Positions 34,778-44,086 of a stretch of 64,000 bases of DNA are shown in pieces. The stretch spans positions 62,001 to 126,000 of the forward strand of contig QRDG01000404.1 of the NCBI GenBank assembly GCA_012064385.1, given 5' to 3'. Positions within the stretch are counted from its first letter, which is position 1, and every line of letters starts with the position of its first letter. The notes beneath the pieces were generated by a model, which was not told the DNA's origin, ran no database searches, and saw only the letters and a program-made list of their open reading frames with translations. The position numbers were made by a program, and so were the translations under genes. The DNA comes from Puccinellia tenuiflora (Eukaryota > Streptophyta > Magnoliopsida > Poales > Poaceae).

Positions 34778-35606
34778 ATGGCGACATCTAACGGTCTAGT
34801 AGTAGGACTGCTCTGCTTTGCTCTCATGGCCGCGGCGGCGACCGCCACGCAGTTCCGGGTCGGCGGCGAGAAGGGGTGGAGCATGCCGGACGGCACCGCC
34901 GAGCCGTACAACACCTGGTCCGCGAGGATGCGGTTCAAGATCGGCGACCAGCTCCGTAAGTTCAACTTCCACAAACACGAATGAACAAAGGTTCATCATA
35001 GCTTGACTGCATCTAGTGTAAACTGAATTATGCTGTTTTTCCCCCGCAGTGTTCGTGTACCAGAAGGACATGGACTCTGTCCTCCTGGTGGATCAGGCCG
35101 CGTACAACGCCTGCAACACCACCACTTTCGTGACCAAGTTCGAGGGCGGCAGCACGGTGTTCACGCTCAACCGCTCCGGCCCCTTCTTCTTCATCAGCGG
35201 CAACCAGGCGAGCTGCGCGGCCAACCAGAAGCTCATCGTCCTCGTCCTCTCCGCCGAACACACCCCGCCGATGCCTCCGTCCACCATGCCGCCGTCGTCC
35301 GCCCCGCCAGTACCAAGCCCGATGTCGTCACCGCCGTCTAGCGCGCCGATGCCAATCCCGATGTTTCCTCCTTCTATGGCGCCGCCGTCTGGCAGCCCCA
35401 TGTCGCCTACCTCTGGTTCCCCTATGCCCTCCCCAGAATCTGCACCAGGTTCAGCTCCGGGCGATGCTCCCGCGGGCACTCCAGGATCATCACCTGGTGC
35501 CGACGGGGCGATCGCACCTACGGCAGGCAGCGCTGCAGCTCAGCTGAAGGCAGGCGTTATCAGCACGCTGGCAGCAGGCTTTGGCTACGCCTTGCTGGCT
35601 ATCTAA
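34778..35606 (+). CDS. Early-nodulin-like protein (phytocyanin domain), copy 2
   Basis: Exons 34,778-34,955 (178 nt, the same length as in copy 1) and 35,050-35,606 give 244 residues. Layout as in copy 1: signal peptide (MATSNGLVVGLLCFALMAAA), phytocyanin domain without the copper ligands (EKGWSMPDG, KDMDSVLLV, AYNACNTT, GNQASCAANQKL), Pro/Ser/Ala-rich linker and hydrophobic GPI-type tail (VISTLAAGFGYALLAI). The linker is about 18 residues shorter than in copy 1 through loss of whole repeat units. The start at 34,778 is chosen because the upstream in-frame extension lacks a signal-like context and copy 1 starts at the same place. Both copies look intact, so both could be expressed. Confidence 0.93.
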
Positions 35607-36141
35607 CTGATGTTTGTGCGAGTTGCAAACTGCGAGATGTCACTTACACTGTGCAGATGATTTGCATTTGTATTTGTTTTACTATGTGCAATTTTAATAA
35701 GAGATTTACAGTTTGAGTTACCAGGAAAAAATAAATGTTCTTATAAACAATCAAACCATAACATGTTTCATTTGCCATGAGAATGGACTAACGTGTGGCA
35801 AGCCTATCCTCAGACAATACAAACAGATAATTAAGCAAAAGCATAGAGCAGAACAACAGCACTGAAAACAGAACGAGCTGGCAATTGATCAGAATATCAG
35901 ACACAAGAGATCATTCCACTTTTAAGGATTCCACAGACCGAAAAGCTAGTTATCACATAAATATGACAGGTTTCTGAACCAAAAATACGATCCAAGCAAC
36001 AGCATAGGTTCGACTAACATCGAATGATCCTCAACAGGGCAAAATTAAAGCTCCTTCTGACAAGCATAGAAACGGCAGGACCACAGAGGAGCAAGTTCTT
36101 GATTGCCACCATAGGAGATGAAAGTAGCCTGAAGAAGACAT
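35607..36141. other. Convergent 3' regions of gene 2 and RPS14
   Basis: Homology with copy 1 ends near 35,727. The remainder is AT-rich and should hold the RPS14 3' UTR near 36,141. No other gene. Confidence 0.5.
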
Positions 36142-37840
36142 CTACAGCCTCCTTCCCCTCCGTCCACCCTTCCGGCGGGTGCTGTCAGTGGGAACCGGAG
36201 TAACATCCTCTGCAAAAAAAAAAAAAACAGTAATGTCATGCATATGCAGAGCACATAATAACAAGTATAGTTCGACAACAATTAGCTAAGTTATTCATAC
36301 CAATGCGCCCGATTTTCATCCCAGAACGAGCAAGAGCCCTGAGAGCAGACTGAGCTCCAGGTCCAGGTGTCTTGGTTTTGTTGCCACCAGTGGCACGGAG
36401 CTTAATGTGCAGTGCGGTGATCCCAAGCTCCTGAAAGGTCAAGAAACAAGGATCAGACAACATATCTCTCGAGAGCACAACAGGAATACATCGTAATCAT
36501 GTACCAACGGTACATCATGGCATCCCACATCAGTCTAATAAATATGAACAGAAAATATCCTAATCAAGTACCAACATTACATCATAGCTTGCCCGATCAA
36601 TGATGAATATGCCAAAAAAGACTAATGGTAATAGGAACAGTTGAAAGTGAAGCCATGTTATCTCAGGTTGCATACCTTGCAACGTACAGCAACATCCTGA
36701 GATGCAAGCATAGCAGCATAAGGTGACGATTCATCACGATCAGCCTTGACTTTCATCCCACCTGGATGGTTTGGAAAAATTACAGTGAATATTAAAGATG
36801 CATATCAATAATTAATAGTGCTAATGCAAGTAATGCCATAGACAAAGACGCATACCAGTGATACGCACAAGGGTTTCCCTCCCAGACAAGTCAGTAACAT
36901 GCTGCATATTGATATTACAAGTCAGTATTCATGCATCAGAGATCAATCTCTATCAATAAAAGCCAATGAGATCCATGGCGTAAGTGTGAAAAAAAAATAC
37001 TTACAATGAAGGTGTCGTTGAAGGACGCAAAGATGTGAGCAACACCAAAGACATGCTCTCCTTCACGGACAGCTGGTCCAAGGGTGACGTTCTCCTCCTT
37101 GGGCTCCCTGGTCTTCCTCTTCGACTGCAACAACAAAACACAATCAAAATGAGATAAAATAGCAAAATTTAGATAACATTTCTGGTTAAGCAGCACATGT
37201 TAGCTAACCTAACTTGATTCATAAATATGTAAAGCGGCTGTAAGATGAGTATGCTATGTCACTATTTTCTGGTTGTAATAGGTTTCAGTTAATTCTGGAA
37301 CAGGCTGGTCAACTCAAACCAGCTTATAGTGAAAACAAACTGATTGGTGATGATCTGACTTTGAAAACATAAAGTCAAAAACTAAAATGAGCATGCAAAC
37401 TGAGAGTAATCTTGTCAACTAAACTAACAAGACTGGGATCAGTGTATCCATCAAAACCAATACGTCATTCAGACAAGCTAGCTCAATCCACCCAACCTGT
37501 TGCATTGGGTAGTGCCACCCTTCATGCAAGTGTCTACAATCCGAACAGCCCAATCACCATCGTTTCTTCCCCACATACTCCAAATCTACTAGGTACAATT
37601 CAACAGAAATAGGTAATCCTACGCAGTTTCATCGTAGTACCAGCGTCACCTTACAACTCCTGCTCATCATTAAAGCAACAACAATACTAAGAGAACTGGA
37701 ATCATCTCAGCCCCACAAGATAATCCAACCGAGCCTCAACCTATAGAACGCCGCAGTTTATCTGCGCACCTCCGGAACCCAGAGAACAATCACTACGACC
37801 AATCGCGGATGCCTAAACCAGAGGGGACGAGACTCACCAT
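36142..37840 (-). CDS. RPS14: 40S ribosomal protein S14 (uS11 family)
   Basis: Six exons on the minus strand: 37,840-37,838 (the ATG alone), 37,124-37,005, 36,901-36,856, 36,761-36,676, 36,430-36,301 and 36,209-36,142. They sum to 453 nt, exactly 150 residues plus stop, the usual length of plant S14. All junctions are GT..AG. Recognisable blocks: SKRKTREPKEENVTLGP, EHVFGVAHIFASFNDTF, GGMKVKADRDESSPYAAM, ELGITALHIKLRATGGN, GPGAQSALRALARSGMKIG and the basic tail DSTRRKGGRRGRRL. The protein sits in the platform of the small ribosomal subunit and takes part in 18S rRNA processing (family knowledge). The first intron (713 bp) directly follows the start codon. The promoter is shared with a divergent gene. 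Confidence 0.97.
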
Positions 37841-37967
37841 GGTGGCGTGAAGGGGCGGTGGATCCGAGACGACGACGACGACGACGACGAGTGCGCGCCT
37901 GGTTGAGATCACAAGTTCGCCGCCGCCGTCGAAAGCTCAGGGAAGGAGACGCGGAAGGGGTACGCGC

Positions 37968-37974
37968 TTATATA
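37968..37974 (-). promoter_or_regulatory. TATA box of RPS14
   Basis: The minus strand reads TATATAA in the context ctcatatataagcg, about 130 bp upstream of the start codon. Confidence 0.6.
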
Positions 37975-37989
37975 TGAGGACGCCCCCAG

Positions 37990-37998
37990 CTAGGGTTT
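37990..37998 (-). promoter_or_regulatory. Telo-box (AAACCCTAG)
   Basis: AAACCCTAG on the minus strand, just upstream of the TATA box. This motif is common in promoters of plant ribosomal-protein genes, where it works with TGGGCC/site II motifs. Confidence 0.65.
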
Positions 37999-38082
37999 AA
38001 CCCCAGCCTCCGCCCGGCTCAAATGCCGCTTTTGCCCTCGCGCAGATCTCACTGCAGGTGGGTCCCAGCTTCGATTCATGAT

Positions 38083-38175
38083 CTGGGCCGGTAATTTGGT
38101 AGTTTTAGCTCATAATGGGCCGGAGGAAATGGTTCGTTCAGGCCCATGTGAGGCCGAAGGTCTAAATGGGCTGGG
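38083..38175. promoter_or_regulatory. Cluster of site II-like motifs in the divergent promoter
   Basis: TGGGCC or TGGGCT and complements occur at about 38,083, 38,115, 38,141 and 38,168. They lie between the two start codons (588 bp apart) and could serve both genes. Confidence 0.5.
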
Positions 38176-38427
38176 CGCTTGCTGTCGTCTCTCTTCGTGG
38201 ACTCCGGCCAGCGAGGGGAAGCAGCAGCCGCCGCCGCCGTCGCAATCGTGGGATCTCTCGTCTCCGGCGCGCGTAGCGGGAGGAGGGGCGGTTGCGAGGT
38301 GAGTCTGCCTCCGCTGATCCATTCGTAGATGTTCTGAGGATTCATGGCTGGACTGGATTTGAGCCCCATTTTGATCTGTTTGAAGTGGACAGGGAGGAGT
38401 GGTGGTGCTACTAGTAGGAGGAGGAGG

Positions 38428-40596
38428 ATGAGCGAGGAGAGGCCGGTGCCGAGGCGGGTGAGCCCGTGGGGCTTGCCGGACGGAGACACGCGGCAGCCCA
38501 AGGCGCACCGCTGCAACGACCGCGTCGAGGATGTCGTCCAGGTCCCCTCACCAGACACCACCTCCCTCTCTGATTTAGTAGTTATTCCTGCTAGAGAAAT
38601 CTCGGGTGTAACTTCCAGATGTCATGTAGGCAGATGATATTTAGTGCGTTGGGCTGCATCAAATTGTTTCGGTAGTTAATTTGCTATTAACAATGTTGCC
38701 TGCTACACATTTCGCACGGCGATTTAGTAACCTATAAGCCAAGGTGATTCCTATCCTACCTGTGATGCCGTTACTGCGTGCAAGCTATTGCTGGCAGTCT
38801 CAGGTTCAATCCCCAGAACATGAATGACTGATGGACTAATCTGAAAATGGTAGTTACTGATCGGACCACTTTGGAAGTATCATGAAACAAAATTAATGCT
38901 TCGGGTGCGAAACAATTTGAGCGTTATAAAAATGATCTGTAAGATAATTTAGCCATAGGTTGGACTATGTTCTGAGTCTGCTAAGTTTAATATTGCTGGA
39001 GTTCAAAATCCTCACCCCCTATCTGGCACTTCCTGTAATTATTAGCCACTTGACCAGTTGTGTGTTTTCCAACAAAAGGCAGACATTGGCTCTGCATTTG
39101 ATCTTTTGAATTCTAAGTTTGAAATAAACTTGTTTATTTTTCTTAATTTCATTTTTCTAGGCTGCCTTTGAAGGGAATCCGTTCAAGACAGTTCCGGGTC
39201 CATTCAAGATCTTTTGGCGATGCATGCGCTCAAAACCTGGGTATGTGCTGCTTCTCATGATCTCTGCTTTTAATGCTTTTGGTGGCACCATTCATAATCA
39301 CTCATGATAGTCTAAAAATATGTTTTTGGGCTGTACACACAATATAACAAAAATGAATAAGCAGTTTCTGAAAGTCTGATTGAAGGCAAATACTAGCTAG
39401 CTAGTCACTAGTGATTGCAGAGTATGCTCATGTTAATCTTTAATGTTCATTGTTATTGCTTGCTCTTTCAGCAACTTAAATCCTTGTTCACTAGTTACTA
39501 AGAAAAGTGATCTCTGCAACATAAAAGGTTATCTGGCTTAGAAATTGTTTATCTGCACGCAGTTGCCCTTTGGCAGCATGGATTTGCCTAAGCTTAACAT
39601 GTGTGTACTTTATGAATCAGCTTATGTAGTTGTTTTATGTTCTTTTCTATGCAGAAGTGTAAATGGGAGTTTATATGGTGATGTTCATCGTCACCTCGCC
39701 TTCTTTTCTCATCTTGCTAATAATAAACTAACTAAAACACAATAAATTCCCTCCAAACTAAGCTAACATGGAGTTGGAATACGGTCTTGGCGGAACTCAG
39801 ATAAATGCGGTGTCCTAGTTGAAGACTAGAGTGTGTTGAGCCAGTAACAATGGCTTAGCATGATAAAAAATTCTTTGTTCGTTGCAAAGCTATGGCGAGT
39901 AAGCTATATATTCTCCATGTAGTTGCAAATCCCTAAAATCCCATGGGTTGCCTTCTAGTGTACTTGGGCTTGTTGTGCCTTATATTATGTTTGGACTCTT
40001 TTAAGAACATAGTTTGGTTGGTTAGTTGGTTGGGTATATTGAAGGGTGCAAACTATTCGAGCACTATCTCAGTCTGGCTGGTTAGTTGGTTGGGTATATT
40101 GAAGGGTGCAAACTATTCGAGCACTATCTCAGTCTGGCTGGTTCCTATGCTCCAAAGCCAAGGGCGCTGGTGCGGCTTGGCTAGGAGCCTAGGAGTAACC
40201 AGTTTAAACAGACCAGGACTAGAAGCACACTTGCAATCATTTTGCCACCAAATTGAAGAAAAGAAATTACTTCTTGGTGACATGACTTGCTCCTAAAAAA
40301 AGGCTGAAATGCTTCAATTTTTTTTATTGAGAACTCCATACAGACACCAAACTGAACTACAGAATTTTGATGGTGAATTTACCCTTGTGGAGTACTGACT
40401 ATAGATGTTGCTGCACATACATGCCAACATTGCGACCCTTGTTATCATTGTGAATGTTGTCTTATTTCTATTGCGTCAGAAAGTTGTTCATGTATAAACT
40501 ATGATTTGCAGGGAGGAACCAACTGAACCATTTACTTACCTGCAACTAGACCCTCCAAAAAGGGTGGAAGCCAAGCTAGAGCAAACAGCACCTTGA
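38428..40596 (+). CDS. Unrecognised 92-residue protein, divergent from RPS14
   Basis: Exons 38,428-38,541, 39,161-39,240 and 40,512-40,596 join in frame to 279 nt. The start MSEERPVPRRVSPWGLPDG is preferred to an upstream in-frame ATG at 38,344 because the latter lies in a likely 5' leader intron (gtgagt at 38,299). The middle exon encodes FEGNPFKTVPGPFKIFWRCM and the last exon EEPTEPFTYLQLDPPKR. There is no signal peptide, long membrane segment or enzyme motif. The tight splice-phase agreement, compact charged sequence and sharing of a promoter with RPS14 argue for a real, conserved housekeeping gene. The first donor (CAG/GTCCCC) is weak. I do not know its function. Confidence 0.75.
40021..40140 (+). 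repeat. Perfect 60-bp tandem duplication in intron 2
   Basis: Bases 40,021-40,080 and 40,081-40,140 are identical, including gttagttggttgggtatatt and cagtctggctg. Confidence 0.97.
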
Positions 40597-41088
40597 TCCT
40601 TCTCAAGTGTGTGTGTGGTTTTGTTTCATAACGAATTTGGCGCCGCCTTTGAAACATCACATGGTCTCGTATGGTTCATGTGGATCACAATGCCTTATCT
40701 TTGGCTATATTCATGAATAATAGTAGTGCAAGCATGATACTGGAGAAAAAACACCTTGTTTAGGGATTGTGTTTGTTTGAGTCGCTGTTCCGTAATGGGC
40801 TTTGTACTTCCATCTCTGGTTGTTTTGAGAGTTAAATAATAATAGCAACTAGCTCGTCTTTGATGACACCACTGAATGGCTTCTGCAGACTAAGCTTTCA
40901 TAGAATTTCCTACGAGTATACTATGCATGTTGAATCTGTCTAAAACTGGTGCCTGGTTCCTGTGCTTATCAGTTAATGGAGAAGTGAACTAGACATTCTT
41001 GAGCTTCTCCCTAGTCAGAACATTTGCCAATTTCCTGTTTTGTCACATTCTTGGAACTGTATGCACTACGTATACCTTTTATGGTGAA
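40597..41088 (+). other. 3' region of the 92-residue gene, intergenic
   Basis: Probable 3' UTR to about 40,730; no further gene seen. Confidence 0.4.
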
Positions 41089-41547
41089 CTAGGTAATATG
41101 CCCGTGCGTTGCAAACGGGGGAGAAAAATCTGCGTCGTGAAATCTTACAACGTAGGTAGAAGGGAGCAGAGCTGGGCGGAGGGAAAGGGAATCGAGGGAG
41201 GGAGAAAGACGGAGGTGCGACAAAGGAGAGCTGATTGAGGGGTTTTTTTTTTTTTTTTGAGGAAAGCAACTTGTATTCATAAGATCAACCATTACAGATA
41301 CAGATCGGATACAAGAGCAAGAACTTGAAGAACACAAGGACCAGGAAAAAGAACATCTTCCTCAAACCTAAAAATAGTTACTGCTTGATTTGTGGATGAC
41401 ATAAATCAGGGAGAAAACCGTAATAAAACGGTGCGGCAAACAAAACCTGTAGAGGAGGCGAAGAGAAGGTGGTGTGACCAAGGGTTGAGGCAAAACACGG
41501 TAGAGTCAGATTGAGGAACGCTATTTTCTTTTTAAGTAGTATATAAA
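41089..41547 (-). mobile_element. Possible small non-autonomous Helitron
   Basis: The minus strand ends with a hairpin-like gcaacgcacgggcat followed by ATTACCTAG and a host T, the form of a Helitron 3' end. The other end (minus strand tatatactacttaaaaag, near 41,535-41,547) resembles Helitron 5' ends but lacks a clear TC start. A T16-18 run near 41,240 interrupts it. Confidence 0.4.
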
Positions 41548-41549
41548 TA

Positions 41550-41912
41550 CGGAAATCCAGATGTACCCACTGTCCAAAAAACAAATTTCCAAATGTCAAA
41601 AAATTCAAAATGAAATTTTTGCATATACTTCAAAACATTTTGTGCTAGCCCAAAAAATTTCGTGGTGAAAAGACATTTTTTGTGAGCTGTGCAAAAAAGA
41701 CAAATTCGGGCAATACAAAATGACTTTGTACGGGGCATGTTTTTGTCTTTTTTGCACAGATGACAAAAAATGTCTTTTCACCGCGAAACTTTTTGTGCTA
41801 ACACAAAATTTCCTGATGTATATCCGATTTTTATTTTATAATTTTTTGACATTTTAAAAAGTTTTTTAATTTTTTTACACAACGGGTGCAGATGCACACG
41901 TAACCCGAAACG
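41550..41912. mobile_element. Foldback MITE
   Basis: The left half (ccaaatgtcaaaaaattca...gacaaattcggg) pairs with the right half (gttttgtcttttttgcac...ttttttgacatttt) over most of its length, centred near 41,725. The paired motif caaaaaatgtcttttcac / gtgaaaagacattttttg is nearly perfect. Confidence 0.75.
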
Positions 41913-41929
41913 CCGCCTCCGTATAAGTA

Positions 41930-43109
41930 TTAGAGCATCTCCAGCCAGCCCCCTAGGACGCCCCCCAGGGCACCTTTTTGGCTTTTTTTAATGCCGGATG
42001 GAAAAAACTCTCCCAGTCGGGCCCTAGGAAGTTGTTTTTCGCCGGAATAGAGCAAAAGATTCCCCCGGCGTCGTAGGCCGAACCCAGCCCGCTGGGGGCA
42101 GCTGGGGGCGCCGGCGATTCTTTGCATGCAAAAAAAAACCACTGTCAGCCTCCCACGTCGTTCTCTCTTTTTTTTTTTAATCTCCCCACCACTGGCCCAC
42201 TCTCTCTCTCCTCCTCCTATCCTCTTCCTCTCCACCAACCGCCCTCTCCCCCATGCTGCCGGCCCTGCTCCCCCGCCGGCTTTGCTCGCCTCCTTTCTCC
42301 TCCATGCCGCCGGCCGTGCTCCCCCATGCCGCCGGCCGTCGCCCCTCTCCGCGCCGCCGCGCGCCGCCACCCCGCCGGCCGTGCTCGCCTCCTCTCTCCT
42401 CCGCCTTGGTCGCCGCGGACGCCGCGCACACCGGCCGGAAACACGGCGCCCAGCTCAGCCGCATCCTCCAGCTCCCGCGCCACCTGTGCTTGCCGCACCC
42501 TCGGCTGATATACACCTACGCGCACGCGGCCACGGGGTCGCGGCGTGGCTCACCCCCGCGCAGGCGGCGCACATGTCCTCCCAGCCCGGCGTGCTCTCCG
42601 TCCACCGCGACGAGGCGCAGCAGCTCCACACGACCCACACCCCGGCGTTCCTCCGCCTGACCCAGTCCGCCGGGCTCCTCCCCGCCGCCGCCGGGGCCTC
42701 GGGCACCGCCTCGGACGTCGTCGTCGGCGTGCTCGACGCCGGGATCTACCCCGTCGGCCGCGGCTCCTTCGCCCAGCCACCCCGCTCGGCCCCACGCCGT
42801 CCTCCTTCTCCGGCGGCAACAGCAAGCTCGTGGGCGCCAAGTTCTTCTACAAGGGCTACGAGGCGGGCCTCGGCCACCCCATCGACGAGACCAAGGAGTC
42901 CAAGCCGCACGGCCGCCCTCTCGCCCTCGCGCCGCCTCCGCCGGCCGCCCTCGCGTCTCCTTCCTCCAGAGCGCGCGAAGTTGCAACCGCTTCACTCCAT
43001 GAGGGCACGGCTGGGAAACATCGGCCCCCCAAAGCAAAAACTTCCGCCGGCGTCCCCCAGGAGGCACCGGCAAAGTCTGCTGGTGTGCGCAACGGCTGGG
43101 ATGCTCTAA
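41930..43109. mobile_element. TIR element carrying a subtilase gene fragment
   Basis: Ends ttagagcatctccagcc and ggctgggatgctctaa are inverted with one mismatch; GTA lies directly outside both ends (41,927-41,929 and 43,110-43,112). The ends resemble Harbinger-type GAGCATC termini, but the duplicated triplet is not the usual TTA/TAA, so the class is uncertain. The GC-rich interior holds part of a subtilisin-like protease gene. Confidence 0.7.
42430..42930 (+). pseudogene. Captured subtilisin-like protease fragment
   Basis: One frame gives the end of an I9 pro-domain (AAWLTPAQAAHMSSQPGVLSVH), the stretch TTHTPAFLRLTQ, and the region around the catalytic Asp (VVVGVLDAGIYP; the family usually has D-T/S-G). 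After a frame change and an internal deletion near 42,800, another frame gives GAKFFYKGYEAGLGHP and DETKESK. The His and Ser catalytic regions and the rest of the protease are missing. It is a fragment, cannot be a protease, and the open frames in other phases are due to GC richness. Confidence 0.75.
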
Positions 43110-43536
43110 GTATATATTAGAGAAGAGATGCTACATAGTGATCATGTGCTGCCGCTGGCTACTGGGCAGCGCTAGCACATGGCATGCATCAATGTTTTGT
43201 GACCGTTCAGTCCAGAACGAGTCTCCTTCCCACGGATTTTCTCAGCTTCATTGTGTTTTAGTAAGTTAACTAGTAAAATGCCCGTGCGTTGCTACGGAAG
43301 CGTGAATATTTAATCGGGGATACATCATTTGTGTGCGCATGTTGTTAATAACTGCACGAAATGGTAACAACAAACCTAAGCAGTATGTCCCAAAGTCAAC
43401 GGCACGCGTTGCATCTATAGTTTTGACAACTATGATGTGTCCGGTGATTTGATTTACCCAAAGAATTAGACACACTCATACTACTTGACATAATATTTGC
43501 ATGAAACTGATGTAATGAATGATTTGTCCAACATCG

Positions 43537-43566
43537 CTAGATAATTGCCCATGCGTTGCAATGGGT
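43537..43566 (-). other. Second Helitron 3'-terminus-like motif
   Basis: The plus strand ctagataattgcccatgcg is the complement of a hairpin (cccat..atggg) followed by CTAG. It is similar to the terminus at 43,270 and lies 267 bp inside it. Confidence 0.55.
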
Positions 43567-43777
43567 ATGAATATTTAATTATGTTAATCCATGATCAGGC
43601 TATCCATTCTACGTTCGTGTCGTTAAAATTCGGGTGAGATTCCAATCACCGTATGTGAGACAACCAACATCCAACTGAGATATTTTTCTTACAATTTATA
43701 GTCTTACAAACAAAATAATCCGTTTTGAAATATCCAATTTAATTATTTGTAAATAACTGAAATAACAATATCATATA

Positions 43778-43871
43778 CTCCCTCCGATCCGGAAAGAGTG
43801 ACGTGGGAAAACACCTAACTAAGCCTAATTACACAGTAAAACCGGCGACACTTAATTCGGATCGGAGGAAG
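43778..43871. mobile_element. Stowaway MITE (short)
   Basis: CTCCCTCCGATCC pairs with the right end GGATCGGAGGAAG; TA flanks both sides. It sits inside the Helitron. Confidence 0.88.
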
Positions 43872-44086
43872 TATATAAAGTAAAAAGGTAGGTCAGTAAT
43901 ATAAAAGCTTCGGGCTGAACAACTCTTCTTAGACTGGAAAAGCACAAAATATTGCAGGGGACAAATTCAGTATGACTCTTTTTTTTTTTTGCAGAAATGT
44001 ATCTCTAAGACTCTAACCGCTCCAAAAGCTAATTCATATGGTAGTGTTATCCGTATATACCGCTGGATAAAGCTTATGATTTCTAT

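Noticed and set aside
41930..43109. Standard Harbinger call with TTA target duplication
   Set aside because: The triplets next to GAGCATC are TTA on the left and TAA on the right, which is inverted rather than direct; only GTA outside is a direct repeat, so the class was left open.
42177..43120. Long open frames on both strands in the GC-rich part of the TIR element
   Set aside because: Only pieces of two phases match the subtilase pattern; the remainder is composition.
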